Origin: Oscillospiraceae bacterium
GTDB taxonomy: Bacteria; Bacillota; Clostridia; Oscillospirales; Oscillospiraceae
DNA length: 64,000 nucleotides
Direction: 5' to 3'
Assembly (NCBI GenBank): GCA_902801295.1
Contig: CADCHN010000001.1
Location: 1-64,000 of the forward strand
Part shown: positions 29,092 through 36,964 of the stretch, one piece after another
Position numbering within the stretch: position 1 is the first letter of the stretch
Layout of the letters: each line of letters opens with the position of its first letter
Notes under the pieces: generated by a model
What the model was told of the DNA's origin: nothing
The model's input: only the letters and a program-made list of their open reading frames with translations
The model's database searches: none
Made by a program: the position numbers and the translations under genes

Positions 29092-29883
29092 TCAGTTGCT
29101 TTCGAGGGGAACCAGTTTGGCCATCAGCACATAGCGGGCGTTGTCGTACTCATAGGTGCAGGTGGACAGCGTGACAAGGCGGTCGTCCGGGCCGAATTCC
29201 ACATCGGACTCAAAATCGGAGTAGCTGCGCATCAGCGTGATCCACTCATTAAATTCCGTGCGGCTGTCAAAATCAAAGGTGTAGACACGGGAGTCATACC
29301 AGGTGACAAAGCCGGCGAAGATGTCGAGCCGGAAGTTGCCCTCGAGCGTGTTGAGGAACATGACGGGGTGCTCGTCGTAATAGGCCTGATCCTTATACTC
29401 GACGATTGAGGCCAGCATCGAGCCATCGCTCATATGATGGCCGTAGATGACCGTGTTCTTGCCGCTGAAATCGCCGGTGCAGCGGTAGTCCATGAAGAGT
29501 GTGCCGCTGGGGTTGTAGCTGCCGTCCATGAAGCGATAGAGGTAATAGGAATTGTCCTGGGACTGAACGACGGGATAATCAATCTTTGTGTCAGGGGAGT
29601 AGAGCCAGGCCTTGATATCGGCATTCGTGTTGATGAGCGCGTCAAAATCGACATTGATCGGGGAGGTAACACGGAGATGGTTCGGCTCGGGCGTTGCGCC
29701 GGGATCGCGATCCGTCATCTGTGAGTCGTCAAACTTAACTGCGTCTTTTCTGGTGCGGTCATAATATCTGGCGCTCTCGTTATATTGATGGACCGTATGT
29801 GTCACGCGGTAGGCGCTGTAAAGAAAAACAAGCACCAGAATGACAAAGACAACGATCAGGATGGTACGGATATTTTTTTTCAT
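29092..29883 (-). CDS. Class B-like sortase
   Basis: A 263-residue membrane-tethered transpeptidase that cleaves a sorting motif and links the protein to peptidoglycan or a pilin. N-terminal membrane helix (about residues 8-28), then an extracellular catalytic domain opening with NVDFDALINTNADIKAWL, typical of class B. Catalytic His in VIYGHHM near 148, Cys in TLSTC near 241, Arg in NARYV near 250. ATG 29883 is preferred; GTG codons 9-12 bases earlier are possible. It lies upstream (in transcription) of its probable substrate gene. Confidence 0.9.
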   Translation of the reverse strand: MKKNIRTILIVVFVILVLVFLYSAYRVTHTVHQYNESARYYDRTRKDAVKFDDSQMTDRDPGATPEPNHLRVTSPINVDFDALINTNADIKAWLYSPDTKIDYPVVQSQDNSYYLYRFMDGSYNPSGTLFMDYRCTGDFSGKNTVIYGHHMSDGSMLASIVEYKDQAYYDEHPVMFLNTLEGNFRLDIFAGFVTWYDSRVYTFDFDSRTEFNEWITLMRSYSDFESDVEFGPDDRLVTLSTCTYEYDNARYVLMAKLVPLESN

Positions 29884-30000
29884 ACTGTTCACCACGGGAA
29901 AAAGATTTTCTATATTATACTACCGACGGGGAAAAATGAAAAGGCTTCTTTAGAATGTTTAAGAAGAAACAGAGACCCGAAGCTTCGGATCTCTGTCTAT

Positions 30001-30075
30001 TGGAGGCGCCACCCGGATTCGGACCGGGGAGTCGCGGATTTGCAGTCCGCTGCCTTACCTCTTGGCTATGGCGCC
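30001..30075 (-). tRNA. tRNA-Cys (anticodon GCA)
   Basis: Minus strand: acceptor GGCGCCA/TGGCGCC, anticodon loop CTGCAAA, encoded CCA. It is last in transcription order of a four-tRNA cluster (Val-Phe-Gly-Cys). Confidence 0.95.
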
Positions 30076-30129
30076 GTCAATATAAAACAGTTGCGGGTTG
30101 TAAAAACAGACCCGCGACTGCTATTTTTA

Positions 30130-30205
30130 TGGAGCGGGCAACGAGGCTCGAACTCGCTACCTCCACCTTGGCAAGGTGGCGCTCTACCGGATGAGCTATG
30201 CCCGC
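30130..30205 (-). tRNA. tRNA-Gly (anticodon GCC)
   Basis: Minus strand: acceptor GCGGGCA/TGCCCGC, anticodon stem CCACC/GGTGG with loop TTGCCAA, encoded CCA. Complements tRNA-Gly(CCC) at 6320. Confidence 0.95.
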
Positions 30206-30211
30206 ATTGTA

Positions 30212-30233
30212 ACCCGCCGTAATAAACGGCGGG

Positions 30234-30234
<1 letters not shown>
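30212..30234 (-). other. Perfect hairpin between tRNA-Phe and tRNA-Gly
   Basis: ACCCGCCGT/ACGGCGGGT, 9 bp, begins at the very last base of the tRNA-Phe CCA end on the minus strand. No T-run follows, so it is more likely a processing signal than a terminator. Confidence 0.6.
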
Positions 30235-30309
<75 letters not shown>

Positions 30310-30319
30310 ATATCATGAG

Positions 30320-30396
30320 TGGTGGGAACAACTGGACTCGAACCAGTGACCCCCTGCTTGTAAGGCAGGTGCTCTAACCAGCTGAGCTATGCTCCC
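30320..30396 (-). tRNA. tRNA-Val (anticodon TAC)
   Basis: Minus strand: acceptor GGGAGCA/TGTTCCC, anticodon stem CCTGC/GCAGG with loop CTTACAA, encoded CCA. First tRNA of the cluster, 61 bases after the hslO stop. Confidence 0.95.
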
Positions 30397-30457
30397 AACT
30401 CGACAGCTCTGTTAATATACCATCGGCACCGGTTTTTGTCAATAAGAATTTTTCCTT

Positions 30458-31342
30458 TTACTCAATTTTTTCCGCGCGGCCGTTCAGGATGCGGCGCAGG
30501 TCGTCGCCGGTGATGCGGTAAGATTGATCGCAGAACTGGCAGTCGATGTCGAAGTCTTTATTCTCTGCGATCATCTCCTCCAGCTCGGCGGGATCGATGA
30601 CGGACAGCGCGGTCTCGACCCGCTCGCGGCTGCAGCCACAGCGGTAGCAGATGGGCTGTTCGGCGACCAGGTGGAAGTCAAAACCTCTGAGCACCTGAGC
30701 GAATACAGCCTCGTCACCGTCCTCGTCGAGGATCGTGGTCAGCTGATCCATCATGAAGATATTGTCCTCCAGGCGCCCGATCAGATCCTCCGGCGCGCCG
30801 GGCATCAGCTGTACGAGAAAACCGCCGGCGGCCTTGATGCTGGTATCTGTGTCCACCAGCACGCCCAACGCGCAGGCGGAGGCCACCTGGTCGCTGGCAA
30901 GCAGGTAGCTTGTGAGATCTTCGGCAATTTCACCGCTGACAAGCTCCACCGAGCCGATATACGGCTCCTTCAGACCGATATCACGGCTGACGGTCAGCAG
31001 CCCGTCACGGCCGACGGCGGCTCCGACGTTCAGCTTGCCGTCCGGGCGGCGCGGGGGATCGACCTCCGGGTGATCCACATAGCCGCGCACGCAGCCCTCA
31101 TGGTCGGATACGGCAACGACGCTGCCGATCGGCCCGCCGCCGTTAATACGGATGGTGAGGCTGGCCTGATCTTCTTTCATCGCCTCACCCAGCAGGGAGG
31201 CGGCGCAGAGCGTCCGCCCGAGCGCCGCGGAGGCGGTGGGGGAGCAGTTGTGGATCTCCCGGGCACGTTCGACTGTATCGCGTGCGGAGATGACCGCCAT
31301 TTTAATATATTCGCCGGCGGTGGCGCGCAGAATTCTGTCCAT
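30458..31342 (-). CDS. hslO: Redox-regulated chaperone Hsp33
   Basis: A 294-residue Hsp33 holdase activated by oxidative unfolding. The N-terminal substrate-binding domain (ATAGEYIKMAVISARDTVERA near the start, GPIGSVVAVSDHEGCVRGYVDHP near 70) is followed by the C-terminal zinc redox switch with Cys-x-Cys (CGCS, about residue 233) and Cys-x2-Cys (CQFC, about 267). All four zinc cysteines are present. It follows a methyltransferase gene by 6 bases and probably shares its transcript. Confidence 0.95.
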   Translation of the reverse strand: MDRILRATAGEYIKMAVISARDTVERAREIHNCSPTASAALGRTLCAASLLGEAMKEDQASLTIRINGGGPIGSVVAVSDHEGCVRGYVDHPEVDPPRRPDGKLNVGAAVGRDGLLTVSRDIGLKEPYIGSVELVSGEIAEDLTSYLLASDQVASACALGVLVDTDTSIKAAGGFLVQLMPGAPEDLIGRLEDNIFMMDQLTTILDEDGDEAVFAQVLRGFDFHLVAEQPICYRCGCSRERVETALSVIDPAELEEMIAENKDFDIDCQFCDQSYRITGDDLRRILNGRAEKIE

Positions 31343-31348
31343 GGTGTT

Positions 31349-32080
31349 TTATCCTTCCTTTCGTTTACAGCGGAGGAAACGCCGTCCCTCCGAGGCGGAA
31401 ATTGCCTGATCCAGCCAGGAATAATCGACGAATCCGGCTTCTCTGAGCAGCCGCTCCAGCTCTTCCGGCCGATGGGCGTACTCCACATGCTCCTCGCGGC
31501 TGCGGCGCCAGAGCTTGTTTTCCCGTGAAAACAGGTCCATCCCGTAGACGACGGCATGTTCCTGTTCGTCAAAATCGGCGCGCCAGAGGCAGAGCACATC
31601 GTCCGTTTCGTCCACAAAGATCTGCCCGTCCAGGCTTTTCAGCCATTCCGGCGTGCGGATGTCAAAAATCAGCAGTCCGCCGGGGCGGATGAAGAGATGC
31701 AGGCGCCGAAAGACCTCCGGCAGCGTGTCCGGGTGCAGATAGTTGAGACCGTCGAGAGAACAGTAGGCCGCATCGACTGTCCCGTAGAGATCGAGCTCTT
31801 CTGCCCGCTGCAGCAGGAACAGGGGCGGCACAGGGAGCTCCGCCGCCTTATCCCTTGCCTGTATCAGCATATCCACGGAGGCGTCTGCGGCAATCATCTC
31901 GTAGCCGCGACGGGCCATAATGGCCGTCAGGGTTCCGGTACCGCAGCAGAGATCAAGCAGAAGGCGGAATTCGCCGCCGTCGCGTGCAAACTCCGCCTCA
32001 TAGGTGTCGGCAAACTGCTCATAGGGAACGTCGCCGGTCAGCTGATCGTACCAGGCGGCGAGCGGCCCATAGCAGCTCAT
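31349..32080 (-). CDS. Class I SAM-dependent methyltransferase
   Basis: A 243-residue methyltransferase. Motif I is LLLDLCCGTGTLTAIMA near residue 39, the acidic residue is in MIAADASVDML, and VDAAYCSLDGLNYL and RPGGLLIFDIRT follow near 105-140. It starts YGPLAAWYDQLTGDVPYEQ, a common Firmicutes type adjacent to housekeeping genes; substrate unknown. The start overlaps the yerC-type gene by 4 bases (TGA/ATG). Confidence 0.88.
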   Translation of the reverse strand: MSCYGPLAAWYDQLTGDVPYEQFADTYEAEFARDGGEFRLLLDLCCGTGTLTAIMARRGYEMIAADASVDMLIQARDKAAELPVPPLFLLQRAEELDLYGTVDAAYCSLDGLNYLHPDTLPEVFRRLHLFIRPGGLLIFDIRTPEWLKSLDGQIFVDETDDVLCLWRADFDEQEHAVVYGMDLFSRENKLWRRSREEHVEYAHRPEELERLLREAGFVDYSWLDQAISASEGRRFLRCKRKEG

Positions 32081-32373
32081 TCTTCGTCCTCCTTCATTCG
32101 TTCAAATACAACGGAATACCCGCCGCTGCCATATTGCAGAGAGCGGTTGACGCGGCTGATCGTTGCGCTGGAGGCTCCGGTTTCTGCAAGGATATCGTTG
32201 TAAATCATGCCCTGATCGAGGCAGGAAGCAACCTGAAATCGCTGCTCCATAGCCATCAGCTCGGCTCGCGTGCAAAGATCCTCAAAAAAGCGAACGCACT
32301 CGTCGAAATTTTCCAGCTTGAGTATGGCCTTGTACAGATTATCGTTTCTCGGCTTTTTCGGTAACTTGTTCAT
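32077..32373 (-). CDS. YerC/YecD family TrpR-related regulator
   Basis: A 98-residue helical protein of the TrpR-like YerC family. A helix-turn-helix is visible around residues 45-75 (MAMEQRFQVASCLDQGMIYNDI, then GASSATISRVNRSLQYG). The effector and target genes are unknown. It is first in a three-gene minus-strand run with the methyltransferase and hslO. A 25-base palindromic arrangement lies in the divergent intergenic region upstream and could be its operator. Confidence 0.88.
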   Translation of the reverse strand: MNKLPKKPRNDNLYKAILKLENFDECVRFFEDLCTRAELMAMEQRFQVASCLDQGMIYNDILAETGASSATISRVNRSLQYGSGGYSVVFERMKEDEE

Positions 32374-32436
32374 GGCGTCCTCCCAATGATATATTTTGAT
32401 GTATTTGGATGAATTTTACACTAAATATTTACAAAA

Positions 32437-32461
32437 GTAAAGTGCGAAAGTGTTACTTTAC
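32437..32461. promoter_or_regulatory. Inverted repeat between divergent yerC-type and nfeD genes
   Basis: GTAAAGT (32437-32443) and ACTTTAC (32455-32461) are perfect inverted repeats separated by 11 bases, 64 bases upstream of the regulator gene and about 32 bases upstream of the nfeD -35 box. A candidate operator. Confidence 0.45.
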
Positions 32462-32492
32462 AGAATTTTCATGAAATGACAGAGGATTATTC

Positions 32493-32521
32493 TTGCTTGT
32501 AACCCGGTATTGAGATATAAT
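32493..32521 (+). promoter_or_regulatory. Promoter of nfeD-SPFH operon
   Basis: TTGCTT (32493-32498), 17 bases, TATAAT (32516-32521), 33 bases before the start codon. Confidence 0.7.
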
Positions 32522-32553
32522 ATGGACAGAATATAGGAAAGGAGAGATTGCTC

Positions 32554-32985
32554 GTGGGAGCTGCATTTTGGCTCTGCGCCGTTATTCTCTTTCTGATCGT
32601 TGAGGCTTTGGTGCCGGGATTGGTCTCCATCTGGTTTGCCGTTGGCTCTGTTCCCGCGCTGATCTCCGCGCTGGTCGGCGGCCCTGTGTGGCTGCAGGTA
32701 GTGCTTTTCCTTGTCTGCTCCATCCTTGCTCTTGTGCTGACGCGGCCTCTGGCGAAAAAATACGTCAATTCCCGCGTGCAGCCGACCAACGCCGACATGC
32801 TGATCGGTAAGGACTGCATTGTGAAGGAAACAGTGGATAATCTGCAGGGAACCGGTGCCGTCTCTGTCGGAGGAAAAGTCTGGACTGCGCGCACGGAAAC
32901 GGAAGGAGAGACCCTGCCGGAGGGAACCGTGGCAAAGGTTCTTCGGATCGACGGCGTGAAGCTGATCGTCACATCGGCGCGATAA
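32554..32985 (+). CDS. NfeD-family membrane protein (short form)
   Basis: A 143-residue NfeD-like protein. Two or three membrane helices fill residues 3-70 (FWLCAVILFLIVEALVPG, then the SVPALISALVGG and VVLFLVCSILALVL stretches). A C-terminal OB-fold domain, about 85-143, has the family GKDCIVKETVDN...GTGAVSVGG and GTVAKVLRIDGVKLIV pattern. These proteins pair with SPFH proteins in membrane microdomains, and here the SPFH gene follows 33 bases later. GTG 32554 is chosen because AAAGGAG is correctly spaced; TTG 32548 is too close. Confidence 0.88.
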   Translation: MGAAFWLCAVILFLIVEALVPGLVSIWFAVGSVPALISALVGGPVWLQVVLFLVCSILALVLTRPLAKKYVNSRVQPTNADMLIGKDCIVKETVDNLQGTGAVSVGGKVWTARTETEGETLPEGTVAKVLRIDGVKLIVTSAR

Positions 32986-33018
32986 ATATTTTAAGAAGAA
33001 GAAAAAGGAGGACTCATG

Positions 33019-33918
33019 ATGAACATTGGACCTTATGTTTTGATCGCACTCATCGTTTTGGCCGCTCTGGTCGTTGCGCGCAATATCCGCGTCGTCCAGC
33101 AGGCGAGAGCTTACGTGATCGAGCGCCTCGGCGCTTACAAGACCACCTGGCATACCGGCATCCATCTGAAGGTTCCCTTCATTGAGCGCGTGGCGAAGAT
33201 CGTCTCGCTCAAGGAGCAGGTTGCCGACTTCCCGCCTCAGCCCGTGATTACGAAGGATAACGTCACCATGCAGATCGACACGGTCGTTTACTTCCAGATC
33301 ACCGACCCGAAGCTCTACACCTACGGCATCGAGCAGCCCATGGTCGCCATCGAGAACCTTGCCGCAACGACGCTGCGTAATATCATCGGCGACCTGGAGC
33401 TTGACCAGTGCCTGACGAGCCGTGACATCATCAACACCAAGATGCGCGCCATCCTCGACGAGGCGACCGACCCCTGGGGCATCAAGGTCAACCGCGTGGA
33501 GCTGAAGAACATTCTCCCGCCGCGTGAGATCCAGAACGCGATGGAGAAGCAGATGAAGGCCGAGCGTGAACGCCGTGAGGCCATCCTGCGCGCCGAAGGC
33601 GAGAAGCGCGCGGCGATCCTCGAGGCTGAGGGCGAAAAGGAATCCGCGATCCTGCGCGCCGACGCGAAGAAGCAGCAGCAGATTCTCGAAGCCGAAGGCG
33701 AGGCCGAGGCCATCCTGAAGGTGCAGACCGCTACCGCCGAAGGTATCCGCCGCATCAATGAGGCCAGCCCGACTGAGGCTGTCATCAAGATTAAGGCCCT
33801 CGAGGCTTTTGCCTCCGCGGCCAACGGCCAGGCTACCAAGATCATCATTCCCAGCGAGATCGCCGGTATCGCCGGTCTTGCCCAGGGCGTGTATGAATCG
33901 GTGAAGGAAACAAAGTAA
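33019..33918 (+). CDS. SPFH/Band 7 (stomatin-like) membrane protein
   Basis: About 299 residues. An N-terminal membrane helix (residues 4-22) precedes the SPFH domain (about 25-190: RVVQQARAYVIERLGAY, FPPQPVITKDNVTMQIDTVVYFQITDP). An Ala/Glu/Lys/Arg-rich coiled coil follows, about 180-245, with repeated ILRAEGEKRAAILEAEGEK-type units, and a conserved Gly/Ala C terminus. It probably oligomerises in membrane microdomains and works with NfeD. Two adjacent ATGs exist (33016, 33019); AAGGAGG favours the second. Confidence 0.93.
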   Translation: MNIGPYVLIALIVLAALVVARNIRVVQQARAYVIERLGAYKTTWHTGIHLKVPFIERVAKIVSLKEQVADFPPQPVITKDNVTMQIDTVVYFQITDPKLYTYGIEQPMVAIENLAATTLRNIIGDLELDQCLTSRDIINTKMRAILDEATDPWGIKVNRVELKNILPPREIQNAMEKQMKAERERREAILRAEGEKRAAILEAEGEKESAILRADAKKQQQILEAEGEAEAILKVQTATAEGIRRINEASPTEAVIKIKALEAFASAANGQATKIIIPSEIAGIAGLAQGVYESVKETK

Positions 33919-33931
33919 GGCAATAAAAATT

Positions 33932-33958
33932 TAAGGGGCTGCTTTCAGCCCCTTTTTT
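33932..33958 (+). terminator. Terminator of nfeD-SPFH operon
   Basis: AAGGGGCTG/CAGCCCCTT stem, CTTT loop, followed by TTTTT. Confidence 0.93.
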
Positions 33959-33971
33959 ATTTTGCAATTTA

Positions 33972-33980
33972 TGTTATAAT
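33972..33980 (+). promoter_or_regulatory. Extended -10 promoter of the hexokinase gene
   Basis: TG-T-TATAAT (33972-33980) is an extended -10 element, 36 bases before the start codon; no clear -35 box at the right distance. Confidence 0.5.
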
Positions 33981-34016
33981 GTTTTCATTCAATCAATTCC
34001 GAAAGGATGCAAAACG

Positions 34017-35291
34017 ATGAGCAGAGAGAGAGCTTTGCGTTTTCTGAACAAATACGGCATGTCCGCCGAGCGGATCGAGCCTTTGGCTGAGGCCCGCCGG
34101 ATGGCGGAGGCCATGGAGGATGGGCTGCGGAGAGACGGAGCGGTGCTGCCGATGATCCCCACCTATCTGCGCACGGACGGGCAGGTGCCCATTGGGGCCT
34201 GCGCCGCGGTGATCGACGCGGGCGGAACGAATTTCCGTGCCGGACTCATCCGTATGACCGATCACGGGCCGGAACTCAGCCGGATGGTCAAAATGAAAAT
34301 GCCCGGCATCGGAACGCCGGCAAGCTGGGATGAGCTTATTTCTTTCGTCGCGGATGCGGTCGAGCCTCTGATGGACGAGACGGACGATATCGGCTTCTGC
34401 TTCTCCTACTCGGCGGATATTACACCCGAGATCGACGGCCGGGTGATCCGCATTGACAAAGAGGTTGTCATCACCGGCTCCGAGGGAAAGCTCGTCGGTG
34501 CCTCGCTGATTGCGGAGCTTGAGCGCCGCGGCATTCACGGCAAGCATTGCGTGATCCTCAACGACACCGCCGCCGTGCTGCTTGGCGGCTCGGCGATGCT
34601 GGATAAGAGCCGCTGCGGCGGCCTGATCGGCCAGGTCAGCGGCACCGGCACCAACACCTGCTGCGTTCTTCCGCTGCGGCGGATCGGGAAGCTCGGACGC
34701 GCGGAGGACACCGGGATCCTCGTCAATCTGGAGTCCGGCATGTACGACGCGCTGCCGCGCGGGGATTTTGACCGGCAGCTGGATCAGCAGAGCAACAACC
34801 CCGGCATGAAGTGGCTGGAAAAGCTGACGGCCGGCGTTTATCTCGGTGAGCTTGCACGCCTGATGCTGCACGCCGCCGCCGAAGAAGGGCTGATCGAAGC
34901 CAAAACCCATGAGGCGCTCGCCGCTCTGGGGCACTTTGACTCAGCTGTGCTGGACGCCTGGGCATGCGGCGAAAAGCTGGAGCTCTGCGCCTCGTCGGAG
35001 GATCGTGACTTCCTTCAAACCGTGGCACAGGAGCTGTTTTTCCGCTCGGCGCGCGCCATGTGTGCCAATCTCGTCGGCATCCTCCTGCTGACCGGCGAGG
35101 GAAGAGATCCGGAAAAGCCCGTCGTGATCTGTGCGGAGGGCTCTTTGGTGCAGAAGGGGAGATGCTATCGCCCGGCGCTGGAGGAGCAGCTTGCCCGCTG
35201 CGCGGGCGAGCTCGGCCGCTTTGTCCGCCTGCAGGTCGGCGAGGAGACCACGCTGCCCGGCGCTGCTGCCGCCGCGCTGCTCAACAGATAG
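34017..35291 (+). CDS. Hexokinase (eukaryote-type fold family)
   Basis: A 424-residue ASKHA sugar kinase resembling eukaryotic-type hexokinases rather than the shorter ROK or Glk enzymes. Phosphate-1 motif VIDAGGTNFRAGLI near residue 64; sugar-binding region with FCFSYSADI near 128 and the NDTAAVLLGG segment near 182; a GQVSGTGTNTCCV loop near 208; LESGMYDALPRGDFDRQLD near 241; and a C-terminal GSLVQKG / GAAAAALL adenosine region. It phosphorylates glucose or another hexose with ATP; exact specificity unknown. Own promoter, no co-transcribed partner evident. Confidence 0.85.
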   Translation: MSRERALRFLNKYGMSAERIEPLAEARRMAEAMEDGLRRDGAVLPMIPTYLRTDGQVPIGACAAVIDAGGTNFRAGLIRMTDHGPELSRMVKMKMPGIGTPASWDELISFVADAVEPLMDETDDIGFCFSYSADITPEIDGRVIRIDKEVVITGSEGKLVGASLIAELERRGIHGKHCVILNDTAAVLLGGSAMLDKSRCGGLIGQVSGTGTNTCCVLPLRRIGKLGRAEDTGILVNLESGMYDALPRGDFDRQLDQQSNNPGMKWLEKLTAGVYLGELARLMLHAAAEEGLIEAKTHEALAALGHFDSAVLDAWACGEKLELCASSEDRDFLQTVAQELFFRSARAMCANLVGILLLTGEGRDPEKPVVICAEGSLVQKGRCYRPALEEQLARCAGELGRFVRLQVGEETTLPGAAAAALLNR

Positions 35292-35342
35292 GAAAAAAGT
35301 CGTCGTTTTGCATCAATTCTTGTGGCAATCCCTGATGGCCTG

Positions 35343-35351
35343 TGTTATAAT
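35343..35351 (+). promoter_or_regulatory. Extended -10 promoter of nrdR
   Basis: TG-T-TATAAT (35343-35351), with a loose TTGTGG 19 bases further upstream; 35 bases before the ATG. Confidence 0.5.
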
Positions 35352-35386
35352 CTCTCCGATATCATAAGATATGGGAGAGATTATTT

Positions 35387-35842
35387 ATGAAGTGCCCCTT
35401 CTGCGCATACTCCGAAAGCAAGGTCATTGATTCCCGTCCGGCCGAAGAGGGCGCGACCATTCGGCGTCGCCGCGAGTGCCTCGCCTGCAAGAAGCGCTTT
35501 ACCACCTATGAAATCATCGAGCGGATGCCTCTCGTCGTCATCAAGCGCGACGGCAGCCGCCAGTCCTTTGACCGTGTCAAGCTCATCAACGGCATGGTGC
35601 GCGCCTGTGAGAAGCGCCCTGTGACCCTCGCGCAGCTCGAGGCGATCGCTGATGATATCGAGCAGGAGCTGCAGAGCCATCTGGAGCGTGAGGTCAGCAC
35701 GGCGGAGATCGGCGAAATGGTCATGAGCCACATCCGCGATGTGGACGAGGTCGCCTATGTGCGCTTCGCCTCGGTCTACCGCAGCTTCAAGGACATCAAC
35801 ACCTTCATGGAAGAGCTCACAAAGCTCCTCAGCGACAAATAA
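35387..35842 (+). CDS. nrdR: Transcriptional repressor NrdR
   Basis: A 151-residue repressor of ribonucleotide reductase genes. The N-terminal zinc ribbon has CPFC (residues 3-6) and CLAC near 31-34, then [10 protein letters not shown]. An ATP-cone domain follows from about residue 49 ([20 protein letters not shown]). It senses (d)ATP. No nrd gene is in the window. It ends immediately against a convergent gene, with no terminator between them. Confidence 0.96.
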   Translation: MKCPFCAYSESKVIDSRPAEEGATIRRRRECLACKKRFTTYEIIERMPLVVIKRDGSRQSFDRVKLINGMVRACEKRPVTLAQLEAIADDIEQELQSHLEREVSTAEIGEMVMSHIRDVDEVAYVRFASVYRSFKDINTFMEELTKLLSDK

Positions 35843-36223
35843 TCACAGCACGCTGCCGAGGCGGATATGCTCCATCTCGTCGATGCTGTTTAAGTGATAA
35901 TTCAGCTTATCAAATGCCGATGGGAAGCCTTCGGCATTTTCCTCGGCCAGGAGCTCCTTGAGCTCATAAAAGGCGTCGCTGGTCGAGTCGATCTCCGGGT
36001 GACGGATGAAGATATGCGTGTAAGAGTTCGCCGCGATCCAGTGTGCGATCGCTGTATCCAGCGCCTTTTCCGCCGCGGAAAAATCTCCGCCCTCTGCCAG
36101 CTGCTGCGCACGGCCGACGTCCTCCTCAATGGCTGCGATCAGCCGGTCCAGACAGGCGATATTGACCAGTGAGGCCAGAAACAGAAGCACGAGCAGCGCT
36201 CCTGCGACCCATTCACGTTTCAC
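35843..36223 (-). CDS. DUF4363-type membrane-anchored protein
   Basis: A 126-residue protein with one N-terminal membrane helix (VAGALLVLLFLASLVNIACL) and an extracytoplasmic helical domain: paired helices rich in Ala and Glu, then IAHWIAANSYTHIFIRHPEID, typical of DUF4363. The start is GTG 36223, with AGGAGG six bases upstream; the longer frame has no ribosome site. It overlaps the DUF421 gene by 11 bases; this DUF421-DUF4363 pairing recurs in spore-forming clostridia. Function unknown. Confidence 0.8.
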   Translation of the reverse strand: MKREWVAGALLVLLFLASLVNIACLDRLIAAIEEDVGRAQQLAEGGDFSAAEKALDTAIAHWIAANSYTHIFIRHPEIDSTSDAFYELKELLAEENAEGFPSAFDKLNYHLNSIDEMEHIRLGSVL

Positions 36224-36899
36224 GCCGCGCCTCCTTTTCGGCAAAATAAATCTGTCCTGCACCGTTGACCATCATCAAAAAGACCTCTTCGGCGCTTTTC
36301 ATCTTGCGCTTTTTCAGCTGCGAATCCAGCCAGGTTTGGTTTTTTCCGCTGCGTTTCAGGTTTTCTTCCATGATCCGCCCGTCGCTGATGAGAATGATCG
36401 GATAGCCCTCGTCGGGCACCGGGAGCTTCAGCAGCGAAGCCGTCGCCGGCATTTCGGACGGATACAGGATCACGTTCAGACGGCCGTCGGTCTCGAGAAT
36501 GGCATATTCGACCTTGCTGATGTCCATGGCGCCCTGTGAGCGCATTTCCTGCATCAACTCGTCGAGTGTGAAGCGGTTTTTCCACAGCTCCCTCTGATCG
36601 ATTTTTCCGTGAGAGATCAAAATACTGGGCTTTCCGAACAGCAGCGCGCGCAGGCGGATATGCTTCATGCTCAGTCCCGCGATCAGTACCTCGCAGCAAA
36701 AGAGCGTCAGGATCGGGATCAGGCCGTTCATCATTGGGATGCCGATATCCTGCAGCGGGTGGGCGGCAAGATCCGCGATCAGCGCCGCGACGACGAATTC
36801 CGAAAGCTCCATTTCACCGAGCTGCCGCTTGCCGAGCAGACGCATCGTCAACAGAAGCGCAGTATACACAATGATCGTACGTATAAAAACAATAGCCAT
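36213..36899 (-). CDS. DUF421 (YetF-type) membrane protein
   Basis: A 228-residue DUF421 protein. Three membrane helices in the first ~85 residues (IIVYTALLLTMRLLGKRQLG, EFVVAALIADLAAHPL, LIPILTLFCCEVLIAG) are followed by a cytoplasmic alpha/beta domain with GKPSILISHGKID near 93, the YAILETDGRLNV block, and a C-terminal NGAGQIYFAE stretch. Members may form membrane oligomers; no biochemical role is established. ATG 36899 is preferred over upstream alternatives. Co-transcribed with DUF4363. Confidence 0.88.
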   Translation of the reverse strand: MAIVFIRTIIVYTALLLTMRLLGKRQLGEMELSEFVVAALIADLAAHPLQDIGIPMMNGLIPILTLFCCEVLIAGLSMKHIRLRALLFGKPSILISHGKIDQRELWKNRFTLDELMQEMRSQGAMDISKVEYAILETDGRLNVILYPSEMPATASLLKLPVPDEGYPIILISDGRIMEENLKRSGKNQTWLDSQLKKRKMKSAEEVFLMMVNGAGQIYFAEKEARRET

Positions 36900-36964
36900 A
36901 GGGTGACACCTCTTTCTTAGTGTAACCCGATTTGGCTTCTTCATTCTTCTGCGGAGGCATTCGC

